Made by a program: the position numbers and the translations under genes. DNA of 64,000 bases from Clusia tigrina. Taxonomy: Eukaryota; Arthropoda; Insecta; Diptera; Clusiidae. The first letter of the stretch is position 1. Each line of letters starts with the position of its first letter. Shown here piece after piece: positions 26,201-39,800 of the stretch. The notes below the pieces were generated by a model, which made no database searches, was not told the origin of the DNA, and saw nothing but the letters and a program-made list of their open reading frames with translations. Location of the stretch: the NCBI GenBank assembly GCA_920105625.2, contig OV050031.1, positions 73,851,995-73,915,994 of the forward strand, read 5' to 3'.

Positions 26201-27089
26201 ACAGCGGCAGCGACTGAGATGCCTACAGATACGCTGATAGAGGCTGCCACACCGACTGAGACGCCGACAGACGCAGATAGGCATAGAGACGGCAGCAGAC
26301 CAACTCAATTAACAGCGGCAGCGACTGAGATGCCTACAGAGCCGCTGACAGAGGCTGCGACGCCGACTGAGACGCCGACTGAGGCAGATAGGGGTAGATA
26401 TAGGCATCGAGAAGGCAGCAGACCCCCCAATCCACAGCGGCAGCGACTGAGACGCCTACAGAGACGTTCACAGAGGCTGCGACGCCATCTGAGGCGCCGA
26501 CTGAGGCAGATACGGGTAGATATAGGCATAGAGAAGGTAGCAGAACCAACAAACGACAGCGACTGACACGCCTACAGAGATGCTGATAGAGGCCGCGACA
26601 CCGACTGAGAAGCCGACTGAGGCAGATAGGGGTAGATATAGGCATAGACAAGGCAGCAGACCCTCGCGATCGACAGCTGCAGCGACTGAGATGCCTACAG
26701 AGACGCTGACAGAGGCTGCGACATCGACTGAGAAGCCGACTGAGGCAGATAGGGGTAAATAAAGGCATAGAGAAGGCAGAACGCCCCCAAATCGACAGCG
26801 GCAGCGATTGAGACGCCTACAGAGACGCTGACAGAGGCTGCGACGCCGACTGAGACGCCAACTGAGGCAGATAGGGGTAGATATAGTCATAGAGTAGGCA
26901 GCAGACTTCTCGATCGAAAGCGGCAGCGACTGAGATGCCTACAGATACGCTGATAGAGGCTGCCACACCGACTGAGACGCCGACAGACGCAGATAGCGAT
27001 AGATATTGGCATAGAGAAGGCAGCAGACCCCCCAATCAACAGAGGCAGCGCCTGAGACACCTACAGAGACGCTGACAGAAGCTGCGACG
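23291..27089 (+). repeat. Diverged relative of the 2.77-kb HOR plus mixed units
   Basis: About 23450-24870 parallels 27820-29443. The offset is 4359 bp around 23770, 4329 bp around 24130-24480, and 4573 bp after about 24700 (two units, 244 bp, absent here). Section 25190-25620 resembles 32650-33090 with an offset near 7468 bp. Section 25530-26180 is followed by a similar run at about 26290-26900 (ACCAACAAACGACAGCGACTGACACG markers), offset near 716 bp. Copies are more diverged than those of the following block, consistent with an older duplication. Confidence 0.85.
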
Positions 27090-29864
27090 CCGACTGAGGC
27101 TGATAGGTGTAGATATAGGCATAGAGAAGGCTGCAGACCCCCCAATCGACAGCGGCAGCGACTGAGACGCCTGCAGAGACGCTGACAGAGGTTGAGACGC
27201 CGCCTGAGGCAGATAGGGGTAGATATATTCATAGAGAAGGCAGCAGACCCCCTCAATCAACATTGGCAGCGACTGAGATGCCTACAGAGACGCTGACAGA
27301 GGCTGCGACGCCGACTGAGACGCCGACTGAGGCAGATGGGGGTAGATATAGGCATAGAGAAGGCAGCAGACCCCCCAATCGACAGCGGCAATGACTGAGA
27401 CGCCTACAGAGACGCTGACAGATGTTGCGGCGCCGACTGAGAAACCGATTGAGGCAGATAGGGGTAGATATAGGCACAGAGAAGGCAGCAGACCTCCCCA
27501 ATCGACAGCGGCAGCGACTGAGATGCCTACAGAGACCCTGACAGAGGCTGCGACGCCGAATGAGACGCCAACTGAGGCAGATAGGGGTAGATATAGGCAT
27601 AGAGTAGTCAGCAGACCTCTCGATCGACAGCGGCAGCGACTGAGACGCCTACAGAGACGCTGACAGAGGCCGCGACGCCGACTGAGGCAGATAGGGGTAG
27701 ATATAGGCATAGAGAAGGTAGCAGACCCCCCCAATCGACAGCGGCAGCGACTGAGACGCCTACAGAGACGTTGACAGAGGCTGCGACGCCGTCTGAGGCG
27801 CCGATTGAGGCAGATAGGGGTAGATATAGGCATAGAGAAGGAAGCAGACCTCCCCAATCGACAGCGGCAGCGCCTGACATGCCTACAGAGACGCTGACAG
27901 AGGCTGCGACGATGACTAATATGCCGACTGAAGCAGATAGGGATATATATTAGCATAGAGAAGGCAACAGACCCCCAATCTACAGCGGCAGCGACTGAGA
28001 CACATACAGAGACGCTGACAGAAGATGCGACGCCGACTGAGACGACAACTGAGCCAGATAGGTGTAGATATAGGCATAGAGAAGGCAGCAGACCCCCCAA
28101 TCGACAGCGACGCCGACTGAGACGCCTACAGAGACGCTGACAGAGACTGCGACAACGACTGAGACGCCGACTGAGGCAGATAGGGGTTGATATAGGCATA
28201 TTGAAGGCAGCAGACCCCCAATCGATAGCGGCAGCGACTGAGATGCCTACAGAGACGCTGACAGAGGCTGCGACGGTGACTAAAATGCCGACTGAAGCAG
28301 ATAGGGATAGATATTGGCATAGAGAAGGCAGCAGTCCCCCCAATCAACAGCTGCAGCGACTGAGACACCTACAGAGACGCTGACAGAGGCTGCGACAACG
28401 ACTGAGACGCCGACTGAGGCAGATAGGGGTAGATATAGGCATAGAGAAGGCAGCAGACCCACTCATTTAACAGCGGCAGCGACTGAGATGCCAACAGAGC
28501 CGCTGACAGAGGCTGCGACGCCGTCTGAGGCGCCTACTGAGGCATAGAGGCTTAGATATAGGCATCGAGAAGGCAGCAGACCCCCCAATCGACAGCGGCA
28601 GCGACTGAGACGCCTACAGAGACGCTGACAGAGGCTGCGACGCCGTCTGAGGCGCCTACTGAGGCAGATGCGGGTAGATATAGGCATAGAGAAGGCAGCA
28701 CGCCCCCCAATCGACAGCGGCAGCGATTAAGACGCCTACAGAGACGCTGACAGAGGCTGGGACACCGACTGAGACGCCGACTGAGGCAGATAGGGGTAGA
28801 TATAGGCATAGACTAGGCAGCAGACCACATAATCAACAGCGGCAGCGACTGAGACGCCTACAGAGACGCTGACAGAGGCTGCGACGCCGACTGAGACACC
28901 AATTGAGGCAGATAGGGGTTGATATAGGCATAGAGTAGGCAGCAGACTTCTCGATCGACAGCGGCAGCGACTGAGATGCCTACAGATACGCTGATAGAGG
29001 CTGCGACACCGACTGAGACGCCGACTGAGGCAGATAGGGGTAGATATAGGCATAGAGAAGGCAGCAGACCCCCCAATCAACAGCGGTAGCTACTGAGACA
29101 CCTACAGAGACGCTGACAGAGGCTGCGACGCCTACTGAGACGCCGACTGAGGCAGATAGGGGTAGATATAGGCATAGAGTAGGCAGCAGACTTCTCGATT
29201 GACAGCGGCAGCGACTGAGATGCCTACAGATACGCTGATAGAGGCTGCGACACCGACTGAGACGCCGACTGAGGTAGATAGGGGTAGATATAGGCATAGA
29301 GAAGGCAGCAGACCCCCCCAATCAACAGCGGTAGCTACTGAGATGCCTACAGAGACGCTGACAGAGGCTGCGACATCGACAGAGAAGCCGACTGAGGCAG
29401 ATAGGGGTAGATATAGGCATAGAGAAGGCAGAACGCCCCCCAATCGACAGCGGCAGCGATTGAGACGGCTACAGAGACGCTGACAGAGGCTGCGACGCCG
29501 ACTGAGACGCTAACTGAAGCAGATAGGTGGTAGATATAGGCATAGAGTAGGCAGCAGACCTCTCGATCGACAGCGGCAGCGACTGAGATGCCTACAGATA
29601 CGCTGATAGAGGCTGCGACACCAACTGAGACGCCGACGGAAGCAGATAGGGATAGATATTGGCATAGAGAAGGCAGCAGACCCCCCAATCAACAGCGGCA
29701 GCGACTGAGACACCTACAGAGACGCTGACAGAGGCTGCGACGCCGACTGAGGCAGATAGGTGTAGATATAGGCATAGAGAAAGCAGCAGACCCCCCAATC
29801 GACAGCGGCAGCGACTGAGACGCGTACAGAGACGCTGACAGAGGCCGCGACGCCGACTGAGACG
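27090..29864 (+). repeat. 2775-bp HOR, copy 1
   Basis: This matches 29865-32638 with an offset of 2775 bp up to about 27730 and 2774 bp afterwards, because the C-tract near 27727 has seven C against six in the second copy. Differences seen include 27805 T versus 30579 C, 28577 C versus 31351 G, and 28856 G versus 31630 A. Markers of the block are GAGGCTGATAGG, CATATTGAAGG, CATTTAACAGCGG and GACCACATAATC. Confidence 0.95.
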
Positions 29865-32638
29865 CCGACTGAGGCTGATAGGTGTAGATATAGGCATAGA
29901 GAAGGCTGCAGACCCCCCAATCGACAGCGGCAGCGACTGAGACGCCTGCAGAGACGCTGACAGAGGTTGAGACGCCGCCTGAGGCAGATAGGGGTAGATA
30001 TATTCATAGAGAAGGCAGCAGACCCCCTCAATCAACATTGGCAGCGACTGAGATGCCTACAGAGACGCTGACAGAGGCTGCGACGCCGACTGAGACGCCG
30101 ACTGAGGCAGATGGGGGTAGATATAGGCATAGAGAAGGCAGCAGACCCCCCAATCGACAGCGGCAATGACTGAGACGCCTACAGAGACGCTGACAGATGT
30201 TGCGGCGCCGACTGAGAAACCGATTGAGGCAGATAGGGGTAGATATAGGCACAGAGAAGGCAGCAGACCTCCCCAATCGACAGCGGCAGCGACTGAGATG
30301 CCTACAGAGACCCTGACAGAGGCTGCGACGCCGAATGAGACGCCAACTGAGGCAGATAGGGGTAGATATAGGCATAGAGTAGTCAGCAGACCTCTCGATC
30401 GACAGCGGCAGCGACTGAGACGCCTACAGAGACGCTGACAGAGGCCGCGACGCCGACTGAGGCAGATAGGGGTAGATATAGGCATAGAGAAGGTAGCAGA
30501 CCCCCCAATCGACAGCGGCAGCGACTGAGACGCCTACAGAGACGTTGACAGAGGCTGCGACGCCGTCTGAGGCGCCGACTGAGGCAGATAGGGGTAGATA
30601 TAGGCATAGAGAAGGAAGCAGACCTCCCCAATCGACAGCGGCAGCGCCTGACATGCCTACAGAGACGCTGACAGAGGCTGCGACGATGACTAATATGCCG
30701 ACTGAAGCAGATAGGGATATATATTAGCATAGAGAAGGCAACAGACCCCCAATCTACAGCGGCAGCGACTGAGACACATACAGAGACGCTGACAGAAGAT
30801 GCGACGCCGACTGAGACGACAACTGAGCCAGATAGGTGTAGATATAGGCATAGAGAAGGCAGCAGACCCCCCAATCGACAGCGACGCCGACTGAGACGCC
30901 TACAGAGACGCTGACAGAGACTGCGACAACGACTGAGACGCCGACTGAGGCAGATAGGGGTTGATATAGGCATATTGAAGGCAGCAGACCCCCAATCGAT
31001 AGCGGCAGCGACTGAGATGCCTACAGAGACGCTGACAGAGGCTGCGACGGTGACTAAAATGCCGACTGAAGCAGATAGGGATAGATATTGGCATAGAGAA
31101 GGCAGCAGTCCCCCCAATCAACAGCTGCAGCGACTGAGACACCTACAGAGACGCTGACAGAGGCTGCGACAACGACTGAGACGCCGACTGAGGCAGATAG
31201 GGGTAGATATAGGCATAGAGAAGGCAGCAGACCCACTCATTTAACAGCGGCAGCGACTGAGATGCCAACAGAGCCGCTGACAGAGGCTGCGACGCCGTCT
31301 GAGGCGCCTACTGAGGCATAGAGGCTTAGATATAGGCATCGAGAAGGCAGGAGACCCCCCAATCGACAGCGGCAGCGACTGAGACGCCTACAGAGACGCT
31401 GACAGAGGCTGCGACGCCGTCTGAGGCGCCTACTGAGGCAGATGCGGGTAGATATAGGCATAGAGAAGGCAGCACGCCCCCCAATCGACAGCGGCAGCGA
31501 TTAAGACGCCTACAGAGACGCTGACAGAGGCTGGGACACCGACTGAGACGCCGACTGAGGCAGATAGGGGTAGATATAGGCATAGACTAGGCAGCAGACC
31601 ACATAATCAACAGCGGCAGCGACTGAGACACCTACAGAGACGCTGACAGAGGCTGCGACGCCGACTGAGACACCAATTGAGGCAGATAGGGGTTGATATA
31701 GGCATAGAGTAGGCAGCAGACTTCTCGATCGACAGCGGCAGCGACTGAGATGCCTACAGATACGCTGATAGAGGCTGCGACACCGACTGAGACGCCGACT
31801 GAGGCAGATAGGGGTAGATATAGGCATAGAGAAGGCAGCAGACCCCCCAATCAACAGCGGTAGCTACTGAGACACCTACAGAGACGCTGACAGAGGCTGC
31901 GACGCCTACTGAGACGCCGACTGAGGCAGATAGGGGTAGATATAGGCATAGAGTAGGCAGCAGACTTCTCGATTGACAGCGGCAGCGACTGAGATGCCTA
32001 CAGATACGCTGATAGAGGCTGCGACACCGACTGAGACGCCGACTGAGGTAGATAGGGGTAGATATAGGCATAGAGAAGGCAGCAGACCCCCCCAATCAAC
32101 AGCGGTAGCTACTGAGATGCCTACAGAGACGCTGACAGAGGCTGCGACATCGACAGAGAAGCCGACTGAGGCAGATAGGGGTAGATATAGGCATAGAGAA
32201 GGCAGAACGCCCCCCAATCGACAGCGGCAGCGATTGAGACGGCTACAGAGACGCTGACAGAGGCTGCGACGCCGACTGAGACGCTAACTGAAGCAGATAG
32301 GTGGTAGATATAGGCATAGAGTAGGCAGCAGACCTCTCGATCGACAGCGGCAGCGACTGAGATGCCTACAGATACGCTGATAGAGGCTGCGACACCAACT
32401 GAGACGCCGACGGAAGCAGATAGGGATAGATATTGGCATAGAGAAGGCAGCAGACCCCCCAATCAACAGCGGCAGCGACTGAGACACCTACAGAGACGCT
32501 GACAGAGGCTGCGACGCCGACTGAGGCAGATAGGTGTAGATATAGGCATAGAGAAAGCAGCAGACCCCCCAATCGACAGCGGCAGCGACTGAGACGCGTA
32601 CAGAGACGCTGACAGAGGCCGCGACGCCGACTGAGACG
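29865..32638 (+). repeat. 2774-bp HOR, copy 2
   Basis: This is a near-identical second copy of 27090-29864. The right boundary is precise: GACTGAGGC at 32641 matches 29867, but the next base (32650 versus 29876) and onward diverge. After that the array jumps back to a unit like that at about 30586, again a join at a homologous position of the monomer. Confidence 0.95.
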
Positions 32639-34285
32639 CCGACTGAGGCAGATAGGGGTAGATATAGGCATAGAGAAGGAAGCAGACCTCCCCAATCGAC
32701 AGCGGCAGCGCCTGACATGCCTACAGAGACGCTGACAGAGGCTGCGACGATGACTAATATGCCGACTGAAGCAGATAGGGATATATATTAGCATAGAGAA
32801 GGCAACAGACCCCCAATCTACAGCGGCAGCGACTGAGACACATACAGAGACGCTGACAGAAGATGCGACGCCGACTGAGACGACAACTGAGCCAGATAGG
32901 TATAGATATAGGCATAGAGATGGCAGCAGACCCCCCCAATCGACAGCGACGCCGACTGAGACGCCTACAGAGACGCTGACAGAGGCTGCGACGATGACTA
33001 AAATGCCGACTGAAGCAGATAGGGATAGATATTGGCATAGAGAAGGCAGCAGTCCCCCCAATCAACAGCTGCAGCGACTGAGACACCTACAGAGACGCTG
33101 ACAGAGGCTGCGACGCCGACTGAGGCAGATAGGTGTAGATATAGGCATAGAGAAAGCAGCAGACCCCCCAATCGACAGCGGCAGCGACTGAGATGCCTAC
33201 AGAGCCGCTGACAGAGGCTGCGACGCCGACTGAGACGCCGACTGAGGCAGATAGGGGTAGATATAGGCATCGAGAAGGCAGCAGACCCCCAATCCACAGC
33301 GGCAGCGACTGAGACGCCTACAGAGACGTTCACAGAGGCTGCGACGCCATCTGAGGCGCCGTCTGAGGCGCCGACTGAGGCAGATACGGGTAGATATAGG
33401 CATAGAGAAGGTAGCAGAACCAACAAACGACAGCGGAAGCGACTGAGACGCCTACAGAGACGCTGATAGAGGCCGCGACACCGACTGAGAAACCGACTGA
33501 GGCAGATAAGGGTAGATATAGGCATAGACAAGGCAGCAGACCCCTGCGATCGACAGCTGCAGCGACTGAGATGCCTACAGATTCGCTGACAGAGGCTGCG
33601 ACATCGACTGAGAATCCGACTGAGGCAGATAGGGGTAGATATAGGCATAGAGAAAGCAGCACGCCCCCCAATCGACAGCGGCAGCGATTGAGACGCCTAC
33701 AGAGACGCTGACAGAGGCTGCGACGCCGACTGAGACGCCAACTGAGGCAGATAGGGGTAGATATAGGCATAGAGTAGTCAGCAGACCTCTCGATCGACAG
33801 CGGCAGCGACTGAGATGCCTACAGATACGCTGATAGAGGCTGCGACACCGACTGAGACGCCGACTGAGGCAGATAGGGGTAGATATTGGCATAGAGAAGG
33901 CAGCATACCCCCCAATCAACAGCGGCAGCGACTGGGACACTTACAGAGACGCTGACAGAGGCTGCGACGCCGACTGAGACGCCAACTGAGGCAGATAGGG
34001 GTAGATATAGGCATAGAGTAGTCAGCAGACCTCTCGATCGACAGCGGCAGCGACTGAGACGCCTACAGAGACGCTGACAGAGGCCGCGACGCCGACTGAG
34101 GCAGATAGTCGTAGATATAGGCATAGAGAAGGCAGCAGACCTCCCCAACCGACAGCGGCAGCGACTGAGACGCCTACAGAGACCCTGACAGAGGCTGCGA
34201 CGGTGACTAAAATGCCGACTGAAGCATGTAGGGATAGATATTGGCTTAGAGAAGGCAGCAGACCCCCCAATGAACAGCGGCAGCG
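32639..34285 (+). repeat. Partial HOR copy and mixed monomers
   Basis: About 32650-33100 follows the 2.77-kb HOR from an internal point and is closest to 25190-25620 (shared GATAGGTATAG and CATAGAGATGGCAG). About 33180-33780 resembles 26310-26900, with an extra 12-mer at 33345-33370 (CCATCTGAGGCG followed by CCGTCTGAGGCG). The remainder is ordinary 122-bp units, ending with a C-tract unit carrying AATGAACAGCGG at about 34270. Confidence 0.85.
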
Positions 34286-35500
34286 ACTGAGACACCTACA
34301 GAGACGCTGACAGAGGCGGCGACGCCGACTGAGACGCCGACTGATGCAGATAGGTGTAGATATAGGCATAGAGAAGGCAGCAGACCCCCCAATCGACAGC
34401 GGCGGCGACTGAGACGCCTACAGAGACGCTGATAGAGGCTGCGACAACGACTGAGACGCCGACTGAGGGAGATAGGGGTAGATATAGGCATAGAGACGGC
34501 AGCAGACTCACTCAATTAACAGCGGCAGCGACTGAGATGCCTACAGAGCGGCTGACAGAGGCTGCGACGCCGACTGAGACGCCGACTGAGGCAGATAGGG
34601 ATAGATATTGGCATAGAGAAGGCAGCAGCCCCCCAATCAACAGCGGCAGCGACTGAGACACCTACAGAGACGCTGACAGAGGCGGCGACGCCGACTGAGA
34701 CGCCGACTGATGCAGATAGGTGTAGATATAGGCATAGAGAAGGCAGCAGACCCCCCAATCGACAGCGGCGGCGACTGAGACGCCTACAGAGACGCTGATA
34801 GAGGCTGCGACAACGACTGAGACGCCGACTGAGGGAGATAGGGGTAGATATAGGCATAGAGACGGCAGCAGACTCACTCAATTAACAGCGGCAGCGACTG
34901 AGATGCCTACAGAGCGGCTGACAGAGGCTGCGACGCCGACTGAGACGCCAACTGAGGCAGATAGGGGTAGATATAGGCATAGAGTAGTCAGCAGACCTCT
35001 CGATCGACAGCGGCAGCGCCTGAGACGCCTACAGAGACGCTGACAGAGGCTGCGACGGTGACAAAAATGCCGACTGGAGCAGGTAGGGATAGATATTGGC
35101 TTAGAGAAGGCAGCAGACCCCCCAATCAACAGCGGCAGCGACTGAGACACCTACAGAGACGCTGACAGAGGCAGCGACGCCGACTGAGACGCCGACTGAG
35201 GCAGATAGGTGTAGATATAGGCATAGAGAAGGCAGCAGACCCCCCCAATCGACAGCGGCGGCGACTGAGACGCCTACAGAGACGCTGATAGAGGCTGCGA
35301 CAACGACTGAGACGCCGACTGAGGGAGATAGGGGTAGATATAGGCATAGAGACGGCAGCAGACCCACTCAATTAACAGCGGCAGCGACTGAGATGCCTAC
35401 AGAGCGGCTGACAGAGGCTGCGACGCCGACTGAGACGCCGACTGAGGCAGATAGGGATAGATAGAGGCATAGAGAAGGCAGAACGCCCCCAAATCGACAG
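34286..35500 (+). repeat. 366-bp three-unit repeat, about three copies
   Basis: GACACCTACAGAGACG begins three-unit blocks at about 34286 and 34652 (offset exactly 366 = 3x122) and again near 35141 (offset 489, one extra 123-bp unit at about 34950-35140). Each block contains a GGCGGCGACGCC unit, a CGGCGGCGACTGAG unit with CTGATAGAGG, and a unit with GAGGGAGATAGGGG, CATAGAGACGG and CAATTAACAGCGG. A 366-bp period restores both unit phase and reading frame. Confidence 0.9.
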
Positions 35501-36072
35501 CGGCAGTGATTGAGACGCCTACAGAGACGCTGACAGAGGCTGCGACGCCGACTGAGACGCCGACTGAGACAGATAGGTGTAGATATATTCATAGAGAAGG
35601 CTGCAGACCCCCCAATCGACAGCGGCAGCGACTTAGACGCCTGCAGAGACGCTGACAGAGGTTGCGACGCCGCCTGAGGCAGATAGGGGTAGTTATATTC
35701 ATAGAGAAGGCAGCAGACTCCCTCAATCAACATCGGCAGCGACTGAGATGCCTACAGAGACGCTGACAGAGGCTGCGACGCCGACTGAGACGCCGACTGA
35801 GGCAGATAGGGGTAGATATAGGCATAGAGAAGGCAGCAGACCCCCAATCGACAGCGGCAATGACTGAGACGCCTACAGAGACGCTGACAGAGGCTGCGAC
35901 GCCGACTGAGAAACCGATTGAGGCAGATAGGGGTAGATATAGGCACAGAGAAGGCAGCAGACCTCCCCAATCGACAGCGGCAGCGACTGAGACGCCTGCA
36001 GAGACGCTGACAGAGGTTGCGACGTCGTCTGAGGCAGATAAGGGTAGATATAGGCATGGAGAAGGCAGCAGA

Positions 36073-36085
36073 CCCCCCCCCCCCC
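36073..36085 (+). repeat. C13 homopolymer tract
   Basis: Thirteen consecutive C occupy the site that normally has six. It lies between CATGGAGAAGGCAGCAGA and GATCGACAGCGG. Paralogous sites have 10, 10, 9 and 14 bases. Confidence 0.9.
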
Positions 36086-38480
36086 GATCGACAGCGGCAG
36101 CGACTGAGATGCCTACAGAGACGCTGACAGAGGCTGCGACACCGACTGAGACACCGACTGAGGTAGATAGGGGTAGATATAGGCATAGAGAAGGCAGCGC
36201 GCCCACACAATCGACAGCGGCAACGATTGAGGCGCCTACAGAGACGCTAACAGAGGCTGAGAAGCCGACTGAGATGCCGACTGAGGCAGATAGGGGTAGA
36301 TATAGGCATAGAGTAGGCAGCAGACCTCTCGATCGAAAGCGGCAGCGACTGAGATGCCTACAGAGACGCTGATAGAGGCTGCGACACCGACTGAGACGCC
36401 GACTGAGGCAGATACGGGTAGATATAGGCATAGAGAAGGTAGCAGCACCAACAAACGACAGCGGCAGCGACTGAGACACCTACAGAGACGCTGACAGAGG
36501 CCGCGACGCCGACTGAGGCAGATAGGGGTAGATATAGGCATAGAGAAGGCAGCAGTCCTCCCCAATCAACAGCGGCAGCAACTGAGACACCTACAGAGAC
36601 GCTGACAGAGGCGGCGACGCCGACTGAGACGCCAACTGAGGCAGATAGGTGTAGATATAGGCATAGAGAAGGCAGCAGACCCCCCCAATCGACAGCGACG
36701 CCGACTGAGACGCCTACAGAGACGCTGACAGAGGCTGTGACAACGTCTGAGACGCCGACTGAGGCAGATAGGGGTCGATATAGGCATAGAGAAGGCAGCA
36801 GACCCACTCAATTAACAGCGGCTGCGACTGAGATGCATACAGAGCCGCTAACAGAGGCTGCGACGCCGACTGAGACGCCGACTGAGGCAGATAGAGGTAG
36901 ATATAGGCATCGAGAAGGCAGCAGACCCCCCAATCGATAGCGGCAGCGACTGAGACGTCTACAGAGACGCTGACAGAGGCTGTGACGCCGTCTGAGGCGC
37001 CGACTGAGGCAGATACGGGTAGATATTGGCATAGAGAAGGTAGCAGAACCAACAAACGACAGCAGCAGCGACTGAGACGCCTACAGAGACGCTGATAGAG
37101 GCCGCGACACCGACTGAGAAACCGACTGAGGCAGATAAGGGTAGATATAGGCATAGACAAGGCAGCAGACCCCCGCGATCGACAGCTGCAGCGACGGAGA
37201 TGCCTACAGAGACGCTGACAGAGGCTGCGACATCGACTGAGAATCCGACTGAGGCAGATAGGGGTAGGTATAGGCATAGAGAAAGCAGCACGCCCCCCAA
37301 TCGACAGCGGCAGCGATTCAGACGCCTACAGAGACGCTGACAGAGGCTGCGACGCCGACTGAGACGCCAACTGAGGCAGATAGGGGTAGATATAGGCATA
37401 GAGAAGGCAGCAGACCCCCCAATCGACAGCGGCAATGACTGAGACGCCTGCAGAGACGCTGACAGAGGCTGCGACGCCGACTGAGAAACCGATTGAGGCA
37501 GATAGGGGTAGATATAGGCACAGAGAAGGCAGCAGACCTCCCCAATCCACAGCGGCAGCAACTGAGACGCCTGCAGAGGCGCTGACAGAGGTTGCGACGC
37601 CGTCTGAGGCAGATAAGGGTAGATATAGGCATGGAGAAGGCAGCAGACCCCGCAATCAACAGCGGCAGCGACTGGGACACTTACAGAGACGCTGACAGAG
37701 GCTGCGACGCCGACTGAGACGCCAACTGAGGCAGATAGGGGTAGATATAGGCATAGAGTAGTCAGCAGACCTCTCGATCGACAGCGGCAGCGACTGAGAC
37801 ACCTACAGAGACGCTGACAGAGGCCGCGACGCCGACTGAGGCAGATAGGGGTAGATATAGGCATAGAGAAGGCAGCAGACCTCCCCAACCGACAGCGGCA
37901 GCGCCTGAGACGCCTACAGAGACGCTGACAGAGGCTGCGACGGTGACAAAAATGTCGACTGAAGCAGGTAGGGATAGATATAGGCATAGAGAAGGCAGCA
38001 GACCCCCCCAATCGACAGCGGCGGCGACTGAGACGCCTACAGAGACGCTGATAGAGGCTGCGACAACGAATGAGACGCCGACTGAGGGAGATAGGGGTAG
38101 ATATAGGCATAGAGACGGCAGCAGACCCACTCAATTAACAGCGGCAGCGACTGAGATGCCTACAGAGCGGCTGACAGAGGCTGCGACGCCGACTGAGACG
38201 CCGACTGAGGCAGATAGGGATAGATAGAGGCATAGAGAAGGCAGAACGCCCCCAAATCGACAGCGGCAGCGATTGAGACGCCTACAGAGACGCTGACAGA
38301 GGCTGCGACGCCGACTGAGACGCCGACTGAGGCAGATAGGTGTAGATATATTCATAGAGAAGGCTGCAGACCCCCCAATAGACAGCGGCAGCGACTGAGA
38401 CGCCTGCAGAGACGCTGACAGAGGTTGCGACGCCGTCTGAGGCAGATAAGGGGAGATATAGGCATGGATAAGGCAGCAGA

Positions 38481-38490
38481 CCCCCCCCCC
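38481..38490 (+). repeat. C10 homopolymer tract
   Basis: Ten consecutive C at the same block position as 36073-36085, preceded here by CATGGATAAGG. Confidence 0.9.
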
Positions 38491-39800
38491 GATCGACAGC
38501 GGCAGCGACTGAGATGCCTACAGAGACGCTGACAGACGCTGCGACACCGACTGAGACGCCGACTGAGGTAGATAGGGGTAGATATAGGCATAGAGAAGGC
38601 AGCGCGCCCACACAATCGACAGCGGCAACGATTGAGGCGCCTACAGAGACGCTAACAGAGGCTGAGAAGCCGACTGAGACGCCGACTGAGGCAGATAGGG
38701 GTAGATATAGGCATAGAGTAGGCAGCAGACCTCTCGATCGAAAGCGGCAGCGACTGAGATGCCTACAGAGACGCTGATAGAGGCTGCGACACCGACTGAG
38801 ACGCCGACTGAGGCAGATAAGGGTAGATATAGGCATAGAGAAGGTAGCAGCACCAACAAACGACAGCGGCAGCGACTGAGACGCCTACAGAGACGCTGAC
38901 AGAGGCCGCGACGCCGACTGAGGCAGATAGGGGTAGATATAGGCATAGAGAAGGCAGCAGTCCTCCCCAATCAACAGCGGCAGCGACTGAGACACCTACA
39001 GAGACGCTGACAGAGGCGGCGACGCCGACTGAGACGCCGACTGAGGCAGATAGGTGTAGATATAGGCATAGAGAAGGCAGCAGACCCCCCAATCGACAGC
39101 GACGCCGACTGAGACGCCTACAGAGACGCTGACAGAGGCTGTGACAACGTCTGAGACGCCGACTGAGGCAGATAGGGGTCGATATAGGCATAGAGAAGGC
39201 AGCAGACCCCCCAATCGACAGCGACGCCGACTGAGACGCCTACAGAGACGCTGACAGAGGCTGCGACGCCGACTGAGACGCCAACTGAGGCAGATAGGGG
39301 TAGATATAGGCATAGAGTAGTCAGCAGACCTCTCGATCGACAGCGGCAGCGACTGAGATGCCTACAGATACGCTGATAGAGGCTGCGACACCGACTGAGA
39401 CGCCAACTGAGGCAGATAGGGATAGATATATGCATAGAGTAGGCAGCAGACCTCTCGATCGACAGCGGCAGCGGCTGAGATGCCTACAGATACGCTGATA
39501 GAGGCTGCCACACCGACTGAGACGCCGACAGAAGCAGATAGGGATAGATATTTTCATAGAGAAGGCAGCAGACCCCCCAATCAACAGCGGCAGCGACTGA
39601 GACACCTACAGAGACGCTGACAGAGGCTGCGACGCCGACTGAGGCAGATAGGTGTAGATATAGGCATAGAGAAGGCTGCAGACCCCCCAATCGACAGCGG
39701 CAACGACTGAGACGAATACAGAGACGCTGACAGAGGCTGCGACGCCGACTGAGATTCCGATAGAGGCACATAGGGGTAGATATAGGCACAGAGAAGTCAG

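Larger units (their letters stand above)
35501..39800 (+). repeat. Long-C-tract/GCGCGC block, copies 1 and 2
   Basis: The block marked by a long C-tract, then a CAGCGCGCCCACACAATCG unit, then GAGGCTGAGAAGCCGACTG, occurs at about 35.9-36.5 kb and again at about 38.4-38.9 kb (offset about 2405 bp). The wider stretch 35.7-38.4 kb recurs at 42.7-45.3 kb, and 35.7-36.9 kb recurs at 59.0-60.4 kb. Section 39.3-39.8 kb (CTCTCGATCG units and CCGACAGAAGCAG units) has parallels at 47.6, 50.8, 60.5 and 62.0 kb. All sequence is satellite. Confidence 0.88.

Noticed and set aside
36073..36085. C13 tract as a stand-alone G-quadruplex
   Set aside because: One G-run per strand cannot by itself form a classical four-run quadruplex, and neighbouring G-runs are more than 50 bases away.
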